From: Pseudomonadota bacterium | Lineage (GTDB): Bacteria; Myxococcota_A; UBA9160; PR03 | Direction of reading: 5' to 3' | DNA length: 43,282 nucleotides | NCBI GenBank assembly: GCA_003576805.1 | Contig: QEVM01000036.1 | Span: forward strand, 1-43,282 | Part shown: positions 32,352 to 40,995 of the stretch, piece after piece | How the letters are laid out: each line of letters starts with the position of its first letter | Numbering within the stretch: position 1 is the first letter of the stretch | Translations under genes and position numbers: made by a program | The notes under the pieces: model-generated | Database searches by the model: none | Told to the model about the DNA's origin: nothing | What the model saw: only the letters and a program-made list of their open reading frames with translations

Positions 32352-34253
32352 TCAACACCACACCAGCTCCGCCTTCTCCCCGCGCCTCCCCGCGACGATC
32401 GCCACCTGCCCCCAGCGCCGCGCGAGCGCGACCGCTTCATCCCGCGCGATGCCGAGGACGAGGAAGCTCGCCTCGGGCGGCCAGGCGTCGCTCGTGCCGG
32501 CGCCTCGGCCGCGGAAGTAGGGGCGGCCCGAGGCCGCGAGCTCGCGTTCGAGCGCGGCGTTGGCGGCGGCGTTGGAGTCGGCGTCGCGCAGCTCGCCGTG
32601 CGGGTTGTGGGCAGTGACGTAGGCCCACGCGTCGAGGCCCTTCGCTTCGAGCAGCGCGTCGAGCGCGGCGGAGCGTTCGTCGATGCGGATCGTGAAGGCG
32701 ACGGCGCCGTCGGCGACCTCGTAGCGCGTGGTGCGGTACGCGTCGGCGCGCGCGGCCGAGGTGATGGTGGCCGCGCCGGGCGCGACGACCGCCGTCTGCT
32801 GCGCCGGCTCCGGCTCCGGCTCGCCGATCACGAGCGCGCGGAGCTTGTGCTGATCGCGGCGGAGCTGCTCGCGCGCGAAGCGGAGCTGCTCGATGCGGCC
32901 GCGGCGCAGCGCGTGGTAGGCGGTGAGGCGCAGGTTCTCCGTCCACAAGCGGATCAGCGCGAACCAGCGGCTCGACAGCCAGCCGACGACGGGCAGCAGC
33001 ATCAGCGCGGCGATCGCCTCGGCGCGGCCGAGGTCGGCCCAGCGGCGCAGCAGTAGGAACACGACGGTGTAGGACGCGGCGAACGCCTGGATACCGATCC
33101 ACAGCTCGTAGGCGGCGAGCTGCGTCGGATTGGCTGCGAATCGTCGGGCGGCCCACGACGTCACGTGGCGCGGCAGCCGGTTGATGAGCCAGCCGAAGCC
33201 GGCGAGCGGCGCGCCGAGCACGCCGGCGACCGCGGCGGGCAGCGTCTGGCGCAGCAGCGGCAGCGCGCTGACCTCGCGTTGCAGCATCTCCTCGGTGAGG
33301 CGCATGCACTCGAGCGCGGCGCGGTAGGCGGTGATGCGGCGCTGCAGGCCGAGCGCCCACGCCGGCTGGAAGCGCCCGTAGTACTCGACCGCCTGCGCGA
33401 TGGCGCGCTTCACCTCGATGCGGCGGGTCGCCTCGTCCGCGATCTCGGGCAGGATGCGCGGGTCGGCGATCCAGTCGGCGCCGAACACTTCGTAGGCGGC
33501 GCTCACGATCGGCGCCTGGGTCAGATCGTCGAGGTGGATGACGAGCGACTCGATGCGCTCGCGCAGCGCGTCGGTGAGCGCGTTCACCGTCGCGACGGGA
33601 TCCGCGCGGTACGCCGCCGCGTGCCGCGCCAGCACGATCGGCGTGCCGACGCGCAGCAGCAGGTCGCTGCGGTGCGCGCCCGGCTGCGAGAAGTTGATGC
33701 CGATCGGGACCACGCGCACGCCGAGCTCGAAGCCGCGGCCGGCCTCGGCGCCGAGCCCGATGCGCATCGCGCCGGTGCGCATCTCCTTCACCTGCGGATC
33801 GACGTGGGTGATGCCCTCCGGAAAGATCCCGATCGCGCCGCCGGCCTCGAGCAGCGCGTGGCAGCCGCGGAAGACGTCGGCGTTGCGGCCCATCTCGCCC
33901 GCGGCGTCCATCTTGCGGTAGATCGGGATGACGCCGAGCCGCGTCAGCAGCCGCGCGCGCCAGGGCGCGTCGAAGAGGGTGCTGCGCGCGACGAAGTGCA
34001 CCTTGCGCGGCGTCGCGAGCCCGATCGAGAAGCTGTCGACGATGCCGCTCGGGTGGTTCGCCGCGAGGATCAGCGGCCCCGTGGCGGGAATGTGCTCGGC
34101 GCCGCGGATCTCGATGCGGCGGAACGCGACGCGCATCACGAACGCGATCACCGCGCGCGCGGCGCGGTAGAGGCGGTCGGCGGCGGGCTGGAGCGCGATG
34201 CCGGCGAGGGGATCCTCGGCGCGCGGCGCGGTCGGCGTCTCGGGCTCGGACAT
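32352..34253 (-). CDS. PlsC-type acyltransferase fused to DUF3293
   Basis: A 633-residue protein. The N-terminal 250 residues are a lysophospholipid acyltransferase: [16 protein letters not shown] (variant HX5D catalytic motif), [26 protein letters not shown] and [13 protein letters not shown] long middle region has membrane-like segments ([55 protein letters not shown]). The last 135 residues ([51 protein letters not shown]) match DUF3293. ATG 34253 gives a normal N-terminus, but the frame continues upstream into an HD-hydrolase relic. PlsC-DUF3293 joining is unusual as far as I know. Confidence 0.85.
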   Translation of the reverse strand: MSEPETPTAPRAEDPLAGIALQPAADRLYRAARAVIAFVMRVAFRRIEIRGAEHIPATGPLILAANHPSGIVDSFSIGLATPRKVHFVARSTLFDAPWRARLLTRLGVIPIYRKMDAAGEMGRNADVFRGCHALLEAGGAIGIFPEGITHVDPQVKEMRTGAMRIGLGAEAGRGFELGVRVVPIGINFSQPGAHRSDLLLRVGTPIVLARHAAAYRADPVATVNALTDALRERIESLVIHLDDLTQAPIVSAAYEVFGADWIADPRILPEIADEATRRIEVKRAIAQAVEYYGRFQPAWALGLQRRITAYRAALECMRLTEEMLQREVSALPLLRQTLPAAVAGVLGAPLAGFGWLINRLPRHVTSWAARRFAANPTQLAAYELWIGIQAFAASYTVVFLLLRRWADLGRAEAIAALMLLPVVGWLSSRWFALIRLWTENLRLTAYHALRRGRIEQLRFAREQLRRDQHKLRALVIGEPEPEPAQQTAVVAPGAATITSAARADAYRTTRYEVADGAVAFTIRIDERSAALDALLEAKGLDAWAYVTAHNPHGELRDADSNAAANAALERELAASGRPYFRGRGAGTSDAWPPEASFLVLGIARDEAVALARRWGQVAIVAGRRGEKAELVWC

Positions 34254-34316
34254 GGGCGCGGAACGTATCGGCGCGCGCGCCCGATTGCGACGCCGCGCGC
34301 GGCACGGCGCTCGTCT

Positions 34317-34754
34317 CCCGAGCTTCGCCCGCCCCGCCGCGAGCGCCGCGTCGAACGCCGCCTCCAGCGCCGCGTCGACGCCGCGACATCCGGCGACGAC
34401 GCGCTCGCTCCAGTCGAGGTACTCGACGCGGCGCTCGCGTCCCAGTCGGCGGGCGGCGACTCGGTGACGTCGCGCACGCTCGCGATCTTGTCGGCGATCT
34501 TCACCAGCTTCGCCTTCGCCGCGAGCTGCCGCGCGTGCTCGAGCTGGAGGCGCTTGCGCACCCTCTTCTCGAGGCGCTTGTCGTCGGTCACCGCCGCGAC
34601 GATCGCGGCGACCTCGGCGCCGAAGCGTCCCGCGAGATCCTCGCGCGTCGTGTCGGTCCTCGATCGTGTCGTGCAGCACGGCGGCTTGGAGCACGGCGAG
34701 GTCGCCGACGCCTCCGACGCGCGCGAGCCGCTCGGCGACCGCGATCGGGTGGTT
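34317..34754 (-). pseudogene. MESH1/HDDC3-type HD hydrolase relic with two frameshifts
   Basis: The family hydrolyses (p)ppGpp or related nucleotides. Pieces in order: [20 protein letters not shown] then [13 protein letters not shown] (HD motif); after a shift near 34656, [55 protein letters not shown]; after a second shift near 34440, [18 protein letters not shown] and [11 protein letters not shown]. The N-terminal helix with the first metal-binding His is absent. The two shifts cancel, so the first and last parts are in the same frame as the PlsC gene. Confidence 0.75.
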
Positions 34755-34768
34755 TCGGCGATGGCCGT

Positions 34769-34897
34769 TCAGTCCGTTCCGATGGCGTACTCGATGCGAT
34801 CCATTTCGACCAGCTCGACGTGGACGCAGCGAAGAAAGGCGGCCAGGAAGAACACGGCGGAGAGGGCCATCAGCGATCGTCGAAGCCAGTCGTTCAT
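34769..34897 (-). CDS. 42-residue single-span membrane peptide
   Basis: ATG 34897 with GAGGGAG six to twelve bases upstream opens 42 codons: MNDWLRR, then the membrane helix [18 protein letters not shown], then an acidic tail [15 protein letters not shown] and TGA. The positive residues before and acidic residues after the helix suggest a tail facing outside or the periplasm. It starts 46 bp after the AAA+ ATPase gene and probably shares its message. Function unknown; small membrane peptides linked to regulated ATPases can be toxins, sensors or assembly factors. Confidence 0.55.
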   Translation of the reverse strand: MNDWLRRSLMALSAVFFLAAFLRCVHVELVEMDRIEYAIGTD

Positions 34898-34943
34898 CTT
34901 TCACTCCCTCGAAGCATTGGGCAAAGGGCAGGACGACCCGCGT

Positions 34944-37082
34944 CTAGAACCCGATCCGCCCGGGCCCGCGCACGCGTGCGTGCGTCTCCGCGGCGAGCTC
35001 GCGCACGAACGCGTCGGGGCCCGGCTGCGCGCCGACGGCGCGCAGCCGTCGCAGCGCCGCGGCGAAGTCGCCGGGCGCGAGCGGGCCGGCTTCGTCGAGG
35101 GCGCGGCGCACGCGCGGCTCCTCGCGCAGCGACGGACGCGCGGCGCCGCCGAGCTCGGCGAGGCAGCGCCCGAGCAGCGTCCACGCCTGCGCGGGCGCGA
35201 GCCAGCCGAACTCGATCTTGAACACGAAGCGGCGCAGCGAGGCGGCGTCGAGCGCGTCGGCGAGATTGGTGGTGCAGGCGACGACGCCGCGGAACGACTC
35301 GAGCTGCTGGAGGAACTCGTTCACCTGCGACGCCTCCCACGCGTGCTGCGCGCGGCGGCGGTCGCGCAAGAAGCCGTCGGCCTCGTCGAAGAGCAGCACG
35401 GCGTCGTCGCGCTCGGCCTCTTCGAAGGCGGCCGCGATGCGCTGCTCGGTCTCGCCGACGAACGGCGAGAGCAGGTCGGAGGCGCGCTTGGCGACGAGCG
35501 GGCGGTCCATGCGGTGCGCGAGCCAGCGCACGAACTCGGTCTTCCCCGTGCCGGGCGGGCCGTGCAGGCAGAGCGAGAGGCCGGGCGCGGCGCTCGGCTT
35601 CCAGTCGGCCAGCCGGTCCGCAAGCGCGGCGAGGTCCACCGAGCAGGCGACCGCAGCGACGTCGTAGCGCGCGGCGTCGAAAACGGTGCGCCGCAGCGGA
35701 TCGCTGCCGGTCAGCAGCTTCTCGATCGGCGCGAGCACGCGCTCGACGGCGCCGCGGTCGGGAACGCCGTCGGCGGCCAGCATGCGCGCCGTCGCGACCG
35801 CGCTGCCGAGCTGCGCCGGGCTCGCGGAGAAGCGCTCGGCGATCGCGTCGATGTCGCCCGCCGCGAGCCGGTGCGCCGCGCCGAGGTGCCGCGCCAGCAC
35901 GCGCGCGCGCTGCCGCGCGCCGAGCGGCGCCAGCTCCATCGCGAAGCGGAAGCGGCGCACGAACGCGGGGTCGAGCCCGGCGAGCGAGTTGGTGATCCAG
36001 ATCGTCGGCACGGGATTCGTCTCGAGGTGCCGGTTGAACGCCTGCTTCGAGATGCCGTCGAGCGAGCCGCCGCGCACCAGGATCTGGAACGCGCTCGCGA
36101 AGAGGTCTTCGAGCTCGTCGAACACCAGCAGGCCGCGGCCGCGCGGCACCAGGCGCTGGCCGAGCAGCAGCGAGCCGAGCCGCCCGCGCGCGACGTCGCC
36201 GTCCTCGCGCTCGCGGCTGGCGGCGTAGACGGGAACGCCGAGCTCGCGGCCGAGCAGCGCCGCGAGCGCCGTCTTGCCCGTGCCGGTCGGTCCGTGCAGG
36301 AGCACGTTGACGCCCGCCGCGCCGGACGCGAGCGCGGCCGCGAGCAGTCGCTTCGCGGTGTCGGCGGCGGCGCCGACGTGCGCGAAGTCGGCCCACGCGA
36401 GCGGCTGCGCCTCGAGCTCCGGCACGAAGCGCGCGGCGAGGCTGCGTTCGTCGAGCGCGGGCACGAGCAGGAGGTCCAGGACGCCGCGCTTGAGCTCGAG
36501 CTTGTGCGCCAGCGGAAAGGTGTCGCTCTCGTCCACCGACACGAGCCCGCTGCCGAGCAGGCGTGCGTCGGGCGCGAGCGCGCGCAGCACGCGCGCCTGC
36601 GTCGCGCCGATCGCGGCGGCGGCGAGCGCGGCGGCGCCCGCGAGCGTCTGGTCGCCGAAGCCGTTGGCCAGCTCCTTCAGCTCCGGCGCCGCGTGCAGCA
36701 CGACGAGGAGCTGGAGCAACGCGCGCTGGTCGGCGTCGAGCCCGAGGATCGCCGCGAGCCGCGCCAGATTGTCGGCGACCGGCGCGCCGCACGCGCGCGG
36801 CGGGCGCGGCGCGCGGCCGGTCTCGCGCAGGTAGGCGCGCAGCGCCGCGCGCACCGCGCCGAGGTCGTCCTCGTCGAGCGCCGCCGGATCGCGGCCGGCA
36901 AGCGCTGCGCCGGTGCCCGCGAGGACGAGGAGGACCTCGCACGGACCGACCCGGCGCAGCGTGCGCACGTCGAGCGTGCGCAGGTGGGTGCCGACGACCA
37001 GGTTGTGGGCGTAGTCGTGCGCCGCGTGCGCGAACGGGCTCGCTTCCTCCGATCCCGGCAACGCAGTGCGACGACGTCGCAT
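34944..37082 (-). CDS. Tandem AAA+ ATPase
   Basis: A 712-residue protein with an N-terminal region of about 230 residues and two AAA+ modules. First: NVLLHGPTGTGKTALAALLG, RGLLVFDELEDLFAS, PTIWITNSLAGLDPAFVRRF. Second: SLCLHGPPGTGKTEFVRWLA, LLSPFVGETEQRIAAAF, DAVLLFDEADGFLRDR, VVACTTNLADALDAASLRRF. Both Walker A and B motifs are intact, and arginine fingers follow each N-x-L segment, so both should bind and hydrolyse ATP, probably as a ring that remodels proteins. ATG 37082 has AGGGGG upstream; a GTG at 37121 is possible. It is divergent from the WYL regulator with only 47 bp between, so control by that regulator is likely. Confidence 0.87.
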   Translation of the reverse strand: MRRRRTALPGSEEASPFAHAAHDYAHNLVVGTHLRTLDVRTLRRVGPCEVLLVLAGTGAALAGRDPAALDEDDLGAVRAALRAYLRETGRAPRPPRACGAPVADNLARLAAILGLDADQRALLQLLVVLHAAPELKELANGFGDQTLAGAAALAAAAIGATQARVLRALAPDARLLGSGLVSVDESDTFPLAHKLELKRGVLDLLLVPALDERSLAARFVPELEAQPLAWADFAHVGAAADTAKRLLAAALASGAAGVNVLLHGPTGTGKTALAALLGRELGVPVYAASREREDGDVARGRLGSLLLGQRLVPRGRGLLVFDELEDLFASAFQILVRGGSLDGISKQAFNRHLETNPVPTIWITNSLAGLDPAFVRRFRFAMELAPLGARQRARVLARHLGAAHRLAAGDIDAIAERFSASPAQLGSAVATARMLAADGVPDRGAVERVLAPIEKLLTGSDPLRRTVFDAARYDVAAVACSVDLAALADRLADWKPSAAPGLSLCLHGPPGTGKTEFVRWLAHRMDRPLVAKRASDLLSPFVGETEQRIAAAFEEAERDDAVLLFDEADGFLRDRRRAQHAWEASQVNEFLQQLESFRGVVACTTNLADALDAASLRRFVFKIEFGWLAPAQAWTLLGRCLAELGGAARPSLREEPRVRRALDEAGPLAPGDFAAALRRLRAVGAQPGPDAFVRELAAETHARVRGPGRIGF

Positions 37083-37129
37083 CGATGGCCCCCTGGCGAC
37101 ACCGGCACGATACGGGGACACTGGGACGG

Positions 37130-38275
37130 ATGAGGTCCAAGTCGAGCGCCGAGCCGCGCGGCGCGCAGCGGGTCCGCGGCCGTCCTCCGAAGGCGAAAGC
37201 CCGACGCAAGTCCGCGACGCGGCGCGCGGCGCCGAGCCGCAACGACCAGGTCGTCCGCGTGCTCCAGATCCTTCGCGACCTGGACCACGTAGGCGGGCTC
37301 GACCTGTACGAGCTCGCCGACCGCTACGGCACCGCGGTCCGCACCATCCGGCGCGATCTCGCAGCGCTCGAGCAGGCGGGCTTCCCGCTCGTGTCGGAGC
37401 GCGACGGCGCGCGCAAGCGCTACCGCATCGACTTCAGCGGCGCGCTCGGCCGGCTGACCTCGCTGCTCGACGCGAGCCACTACCTGGCGCTGCGCGTCGC
37501 GATGGCGCCGGGCGCGCCGCTGCAGAACCGCTCGAGCGTGTTCGCGACGCTCGAGGACCTCGGCGCCAAGATCGAACGCGCGATCGGCGCGGCGGGCCGC
37601 GAGCGGCTCGCGGCGATCGAGCGCTGCTTCTACACGCACGAGCGACGCGCCTATCGCGACGCCGCGCCGGACCGGCTGTGGCCGCTCGTCGACGCGATCG
37701 CCGAGCGCAGGCTGTGCCGCGTGACGTACCGCGCCCCGCGCGCCGACGCGCGCGACAAGACGTTCGTCGTGCTGCCGCTCCAGCTCTTCACGTGGGAGGG
37801 CAGCCTCTATCTCACCTGTCACGCGCCGCGCCACGACAGCCTGCTGAAGCTCAATCTGCAGCGGCTGCGCGCGCTGCGCGTGCTGGCGCGGCGCGCCGAG
37901 CCGCCGGCCGGCTTCGATCCGACCGCCTTCGAGCACGCCGCCTTCGGCATCTTCGTGGGCGGCGCGCCGACGAGCTATCGGCTGCGCTTCGACGCGACCG
38001 CCGCGCCGTACATCCGCGAGCGCGTCTGGCACCCCACCCAGCAGCTCCGCGAGCTGCCGGCCGGCGGCGTCGAGCTCGCCTTCCACTGCCACGCCTCGTA
38101 CGAGGTCGGCGCGTGGGTGCAGGGCTGGGGCGAGCACGTGGTGGTGGAGTCGCCGGCGTCGCTGCGCGCGGAGCTCGCGCGGCTCGGCGGCTGGCTCACC
38201 GCCTCGTACGCGGCAGCCGGTGAGCGCCCGTCCCCGCCGCCCGCGCCGCGACGCGGCGGCGCGCGAGCACGTTGA
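37130..38275 (+). CDS. HTH-WYL domain transcriptional regulator
   Basis: A 381-residue protein. After a basic N-terminal tail (RGRPPKAKARRKSATRRAA) comes a DeoR-like winged helix, LYELADRYGTAVRTIRRDLA then ALEQAGFPL, and then a WYL ligand-binding domain (LWPLVDAIAERRLCRVTYRA, FVVLPLQLFTWEGSLYLTC) and a WCX-type C-terminus (LRFDATAAPYIRERVWHPTQ, VVESPASLRAELARLGGWL). WYL proteins often sense nucleotides or nucleic acid and control DNA-damage or phage-defence genes. It is transcribed away from the AAA+ gene across a 47-bp gap that should contain both promoters. Confidence 0.9.
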   Translation: MRSKSSAEPRGAQRVRGRPPKAKARRKSATRRAAPSRNDQVVRVLQILRDLDHVGGLDLYELADRYGTAVRTIRRDLAALEQAGFPLVSERDGARKRYRIDFSGALGRLTSLLDASHYLALRVAMAPGAPLQNRSSVFATLEDLGAKIERAIGAAGRERLAAIERCFYTHERRAYRDAAPDRLWPLVDAIAERRLCRVTYRAPRADARDKTFVVLPLQLFTWEGSLYLTCHAPRHDSLLKLNLQRLRALRVLARRAEPPAGFDPTAFEHAAFGIFVGGAPTSYRLRFDATAAPYIRERVWHPTQQLRELPAGGVELAFHCHASYEVGAWVQGWGEHVVVESPASLRAELARLGGWLTASYAAAGERPSPPPAPRRGGARAR

Positions 38276-38464
38276 GCCCGCGTCGCAGCAGAGTTGTAGA
38301 AACCACCGCGGTCCGGGCTGCGGGAACCGTCTTTGTCGTTGTGGTTTACACGATATTTCGCGCAGTTGGACGAGGCCCCGCCGCGCGGCGCACCCGCTGC
38401 GCGAGGCACGGCCGTTGCAGTTGCGCGAACGCGCCGCGCGATTCTTCAACCTGGGAGCGATGCG

Positions 38465-38635
38465 TTGCAGGCTTCTTCTCCGTTTGGATCCGCACTCGTC
38501 CTCGTCTCGTGCCACCGCTGCCGCCGACTCCACCCTGCCCCGCTGACGGACGCCTCGAACCACGTGTGCCCCGCGTGCGCCGTCGCCGCGCCCCCGCGCG
38601 TCCCGGCGCTCCGCCGAGGACCGCGCGCGCGCTGA
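38465..38635 (+). CDS. Possible small zinc-ribbon protein
   Basis: In the 448-base space between the WYL and SDR genes one frame has VSCHRCRRLHPAPL and NHVCPACAVAAPP, two CxxC knuckles 20 residues apart. TTG 38465 preceded by GGGAG would give 56 residues. Codon use is only partly convincing and the C-terminus is Arg-rich. The frame is open further upstream without clear coding character. The first 190 bases of the gap are relatively AT-rich around 38331-38360 and may hold a promoter; the last 90 show nothing else. Confidence 0.35.
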   Translation: MQASSPFGSALVLVSCHRCRRLHPAPLTDASNHVCPACAVAAPPRVPALRRGPRAR

Positions 38636-38723
38636 CGCTCGGCCCCGGCCGCGCGCGCGTTCGCACGGTGCTCCGCGTGCCCGCGCGGCACGCCCGCCAT
38701 CGGCTCACGCCGACGAGACGGCG

Positions 38724-39512
38724 ATGATCCTCGACCGCTTCCGCGTGACCGACCGCGTCGCCGTCGTCACGGGCGCCGGGCGCGGCATCGGGCGCGCCAG
38801 CGCGCTCGCGCTCGCGGAGGCCGGCGCCGACGTCGCGGTCGCCGCGCGGCGGCGCGACGATCTCGAGGCCGTCGTCGCGGAGATCGAGCGGCGCGGGCGC
38901 CGCGGCCTCGCGGTGCCGTGCGACGTCAACGCCGGCGAGCAGCTCGACGCGCTCGTCGAGCAGACGCTGGCCGCGTTCGGCCGCATCGACGTCGTCGTGA
39001 ACAACGCCGGCGGCACGCCGCCGACGCCGATGCTCCAGCTCACGGACGAGGCCTTCGAGGCGGCGTTCCACTTCAACGTGACGTCGGCGCTGCGGCTCTC
39101 CCGCAAGGCGATCCCGTCGATGCTCGCCGGCGACGGCGGCGCGATCGTCAACGTCTCGTCCGCGCTCGCGCACATGGTCGAGTCCGGCTTCGTCGCGTAC
39201 GGCACCGCGAAGGCGGCGCTCTCGCACCTGACGCGCCTGATGGCGGCGGAGTTCGCTCCGCGCGTGCGCGTCAACGCGCTCGCCGTCGGCGCGACGGTCA
39301 CCGACGCGCTCTCGCCGTTCCTCGCGGCCGGCGACCTCCAGAAGCAGATGGAGGCGCTGACCCCGATGGCCCGCCTCGGCACGCCCGAGGACATCGCGTG
39401 CGCCGTGCTCTATCTGGCGTCGCCGGCGGCCGGCTGGGTGACCGGCAAGGTCTTCGAGATCGACGGCGGAACGGTCGACTCGAACTGGCCGATCCGCATT
39501 CCCGGCGATTGA
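38724..39512 (+). CDS. Short-chain dehydrogenase/reductase (SDR)
   Basis: A 262-residue protein of the classical SDR family. VAVVTGAGRGIGRASALALA is the TGxxxGxG cofactor motif, with Arg residues after strand 2 (VAVAARRRDDL) that favour NADP(H). VVVNNAGGTPPT follows, then the catalytic set Ser (IVNVSSALAHM) and Tyr-Lys (VAYGTAKAAL). The C-terminus LASPAAGWVTGKVFEIDGGT is typical. These enzymes oxidise or reduce alcohols and ketones; the substrate cannot be told. ATG 38724 with weak upstream signal. Confidence 0.93.
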   Translation: MILDRFRVTDRVAVVTGAGRGIGRASALALAEAGADVAVAARRRDDLEAVVAEIERRGRRGLAVPCDVNAGEQLDALVEQTLAAFGRIDVVVNNAGGTPPTPMLQLTDEAFEAAFHFNVTSALRLSRKAIPSMLAGDGGAIVNVSSALAHMVESGFVAYGTAKAALSHLTRLMAAEFAPRVRVNALAVGATVTDALSPFLAAGDLQKQMEALTPMARLGTPEDIACAVLYLASPAAGWVTGKVFEIDGGTVDSNWPIRIPGD

Positions 39513-39598
39513 GCCGCCTCCCCGCGCGCGCCGCGCCATCCGGAGCATGCCCTGAGGAAGTCCTGAGAATCGTTTCCGGCCTCCTGGAGACAGACTGC

Positions 39599-39617
39599 TC
39601 GAACGCAAGACGTTCGA
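39599..39617. promoter_or_regulatory. Inverted repeat before a small gene
   Basis: TCGAACG at 39599-39605 and CGTTCGA at 39611-39617, 5-base loop. It sits just upstream of a strong AGGAGG at 39621. It may be an operator or a leader hairpin that controls access to the ribosome-binding site. Confidence 0.35.
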
Positions 39618-39660
39618 ACCAGGAGGAACGAAGAGTGATCCCGCGTGCGCCGCCGACGCC

Positions 39661-39900
39661 GTGGGCGAGGGCGTCAACTACCGCAAGACGGCCGCGTGGA
39701 TCCGCAACACGGCGCAGCAGCGCTGCCTCGTGCCCGCCGTCGGCCTGATGTGCGAGCTGTACGGCGAAGGCGAGGACCTGGAGTCGATGTGGAGCGAGCC
39801 GCTCGGCGGCGCCGTCCCCGATCTCGCGGGCTACACCAACTTCTGTGACTGGTACGACTCGCTGACCGCTCCGGACCTGCCCGACTACACCACGAAGTAG
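39661..39900 (+). CDS. Small Cys-containing protein, N-terminus uncertain
   Basis: The frame ending at 39900 reads YRKTAAWIRNTAQQRCLVP, VGLMCELYGEGEDLESMW, and GYTNFCDWYDSLTAPDL. Upstream in the same frame, without a stop, is SDPACAADAVGEG. The strong AGGAGG at 39621 points to GTG 39635, which is in a different frame. So either the start is GTG 39661, or the true 5' part (perhaps a signal peptide) has been lost or shifted. Four cysteines in the extended frame suggest an exported protein. No family recognised. Confidence 0.45.
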   Translation: MGEGVNYRKTAAWIRNTAQQRCLVPAVGLMCELYGEGEDLESMWSEPLGGAVPDLAGYTNFCDWYDSLTAPDLPDYTTK

Positions 39901-39912
39901 TCGCCGGAGCGG

Positions 39913-39946
39913 CGAGCGCGGCGGCTCGAGCGAGCCGCCGCGCTCG
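39913..39946. terminator. Bidirectional hairpin terminator
   Basis: 39913-39928 is the reverse complement of 39931-39946, a stem of up to 16 bp around a minimal loop. It lies between the convergent genes ending at 39900 and 39958, where a two-way terminator is expected. No T-run is present. Confidence 0.65.
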
Positions 39947-39957
39947 AACCCGCGTCT

Positions 39958-40614
39958 TCAGTCTTCGCCGAGGCGCTCGGCGAGGTCGAGCACGCGCTCG
40001 CGATCCTCGCGCGGCATGCGCGCGAGGAGCCGCCGCAGGCGCGTCAGCATCGTCTCGAGATGCGGATCGTGCCCGGTCCGCTCGTCGAAGCGGCCCTCGC
40101 GCAGCGCGCGCGGCGACTTGCGCCGCGCCGCGCCGGGCTTCGTCGCCTCCGGCTGCTCCGCCTTGTCCCACACCCGCGTCAGGGCGCTGTCGCGGAACCA
40201 GCGGAGCTGGCGCGCGCGCGCGCCGAACGCGTGCGGCGGCTCGACCAGCGAGAGCAGGCGCTCGTGGCTCGGGCCCGGCTCGAGCGGGGGCGCGTCCGCG
40301 CCGGGCTCGGGGGCGGGCGCCTCGCCGCGGATGCGGACCGCCCACTCCTCGGCCGCAGCGAGCAGCTCCGACACCGAGATCCCCAGCGCCTTCGCGATCG
40401 CCTGCTGCGCGGAGGCGCCGGCCTGCTTCTTCCCGTTCTCGATCTCGGCGAGGTAGCTGTACGAGAGCCCGGCGCGCTCGGCGAGCTCGGGCCGGCCGAT
40501 GTCGAGCCCGGTCCGGATCACCTTGATGGCGCGGCCGAGGGCCTCGGTCAGCGCCGGGTCGTCGCGCGGCGGATCCCCCGGCCCTCCGCCTGCGCTCGTG
40601 TCGTCGTCCGTCAA
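39958..40614 (-). CDS. XRE-family helix-turn-helix regulator
   Basis: A 218-residue protein. LGRAIKVIRTGLDIGRPELA, ERAGLSYSYLAEIENGKKQA and IAKALGISVSELLAAAEEW form a Cro/CI-type helix-turn-helix at residues 25-90. The rest is Pro- and Arg-rich with a terminal helical segment (LRRLLARMPREDRERVLDLA). TTG 40614 has GGGAAG in front. Repeats in the upstream region suggest autoregulation. Target genes unknown. Confidence 0.87.
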   Translation of the reverse strand: MTDDDTSAGGGPGDPPRDDPALTEALGRAIKVIRTGLDIGRPELAERAGLSYSYLAEIENGKKQAGASAQQAIAKALGISVSELLAAAEEWAVRIRGEAPAPEPGADAPPLEPGPSHERLLSLVEPPHAFGARARQLRWFRDSALTRVWDKAEQPEATKPGAARRKSPRALREGRFDERTGHDPHLETMLTRLRRLLARMPREDRERVLDLAERLGED

Positions 40615-40626
40615 TTCTTCCCAGCC

Positions 40627-40686
40627 TTATAGGGAGAGAGCCCTGATAGGGAAACATTTCGGGGAGGGGATGCCCGCACCCTATCA
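40627..40686. promoter_or_regulatory. Candidate operator repeats of the XRE regulator
   Basis: TTATAGGG at 40627, TGATAGGG at 40644 (17 bp on, direct) and CCCTATCA at 40679 (inverted). They lie just before the XRE start codon in a locally AT-rich stretch that probably holds its promoter. The rest of the gap, 40687-40995, includes an AT-rich run at 40705-40760 but no gene I can support. Confidence 0.45.
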
Positions 40687-40995
40687 AAAGTCTCCTCGCG
40701 AAGTGTTGTTTTGTTTTCAAGCTGCGTTATTTCTACGCCATCATCGACATTCTGATGCAGGGAGGGTGGTTTCCGGTCCCGTCGGCCCAGCGCGGCGTCC
40801 CGAGGGACGGCCGCGTCGGTCAGCAGGGCGATCGGGCACGCGCCTCCCGTGCAGGGAGTGCGCAGCGCCGAGACGCCCACGGCCGCGGCCCCGCGGTGGG
40901 CGAAAGCGCAGCGGAAGACCGGATCCGACACATCCGTGCGTGAGGATGTCGCGCGCGCCTCGAATCCCCGAGCGCGCGACCGAGGAGCCTCACCC

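Noticed and set aside
33165..37133. 1322-residue open frame opposite the acyltransferase and AAA+ genes
   Set aside because: Arg/Ala/Glu-rich shadow frame with no motifs, spanning the HD relic and two real genes.
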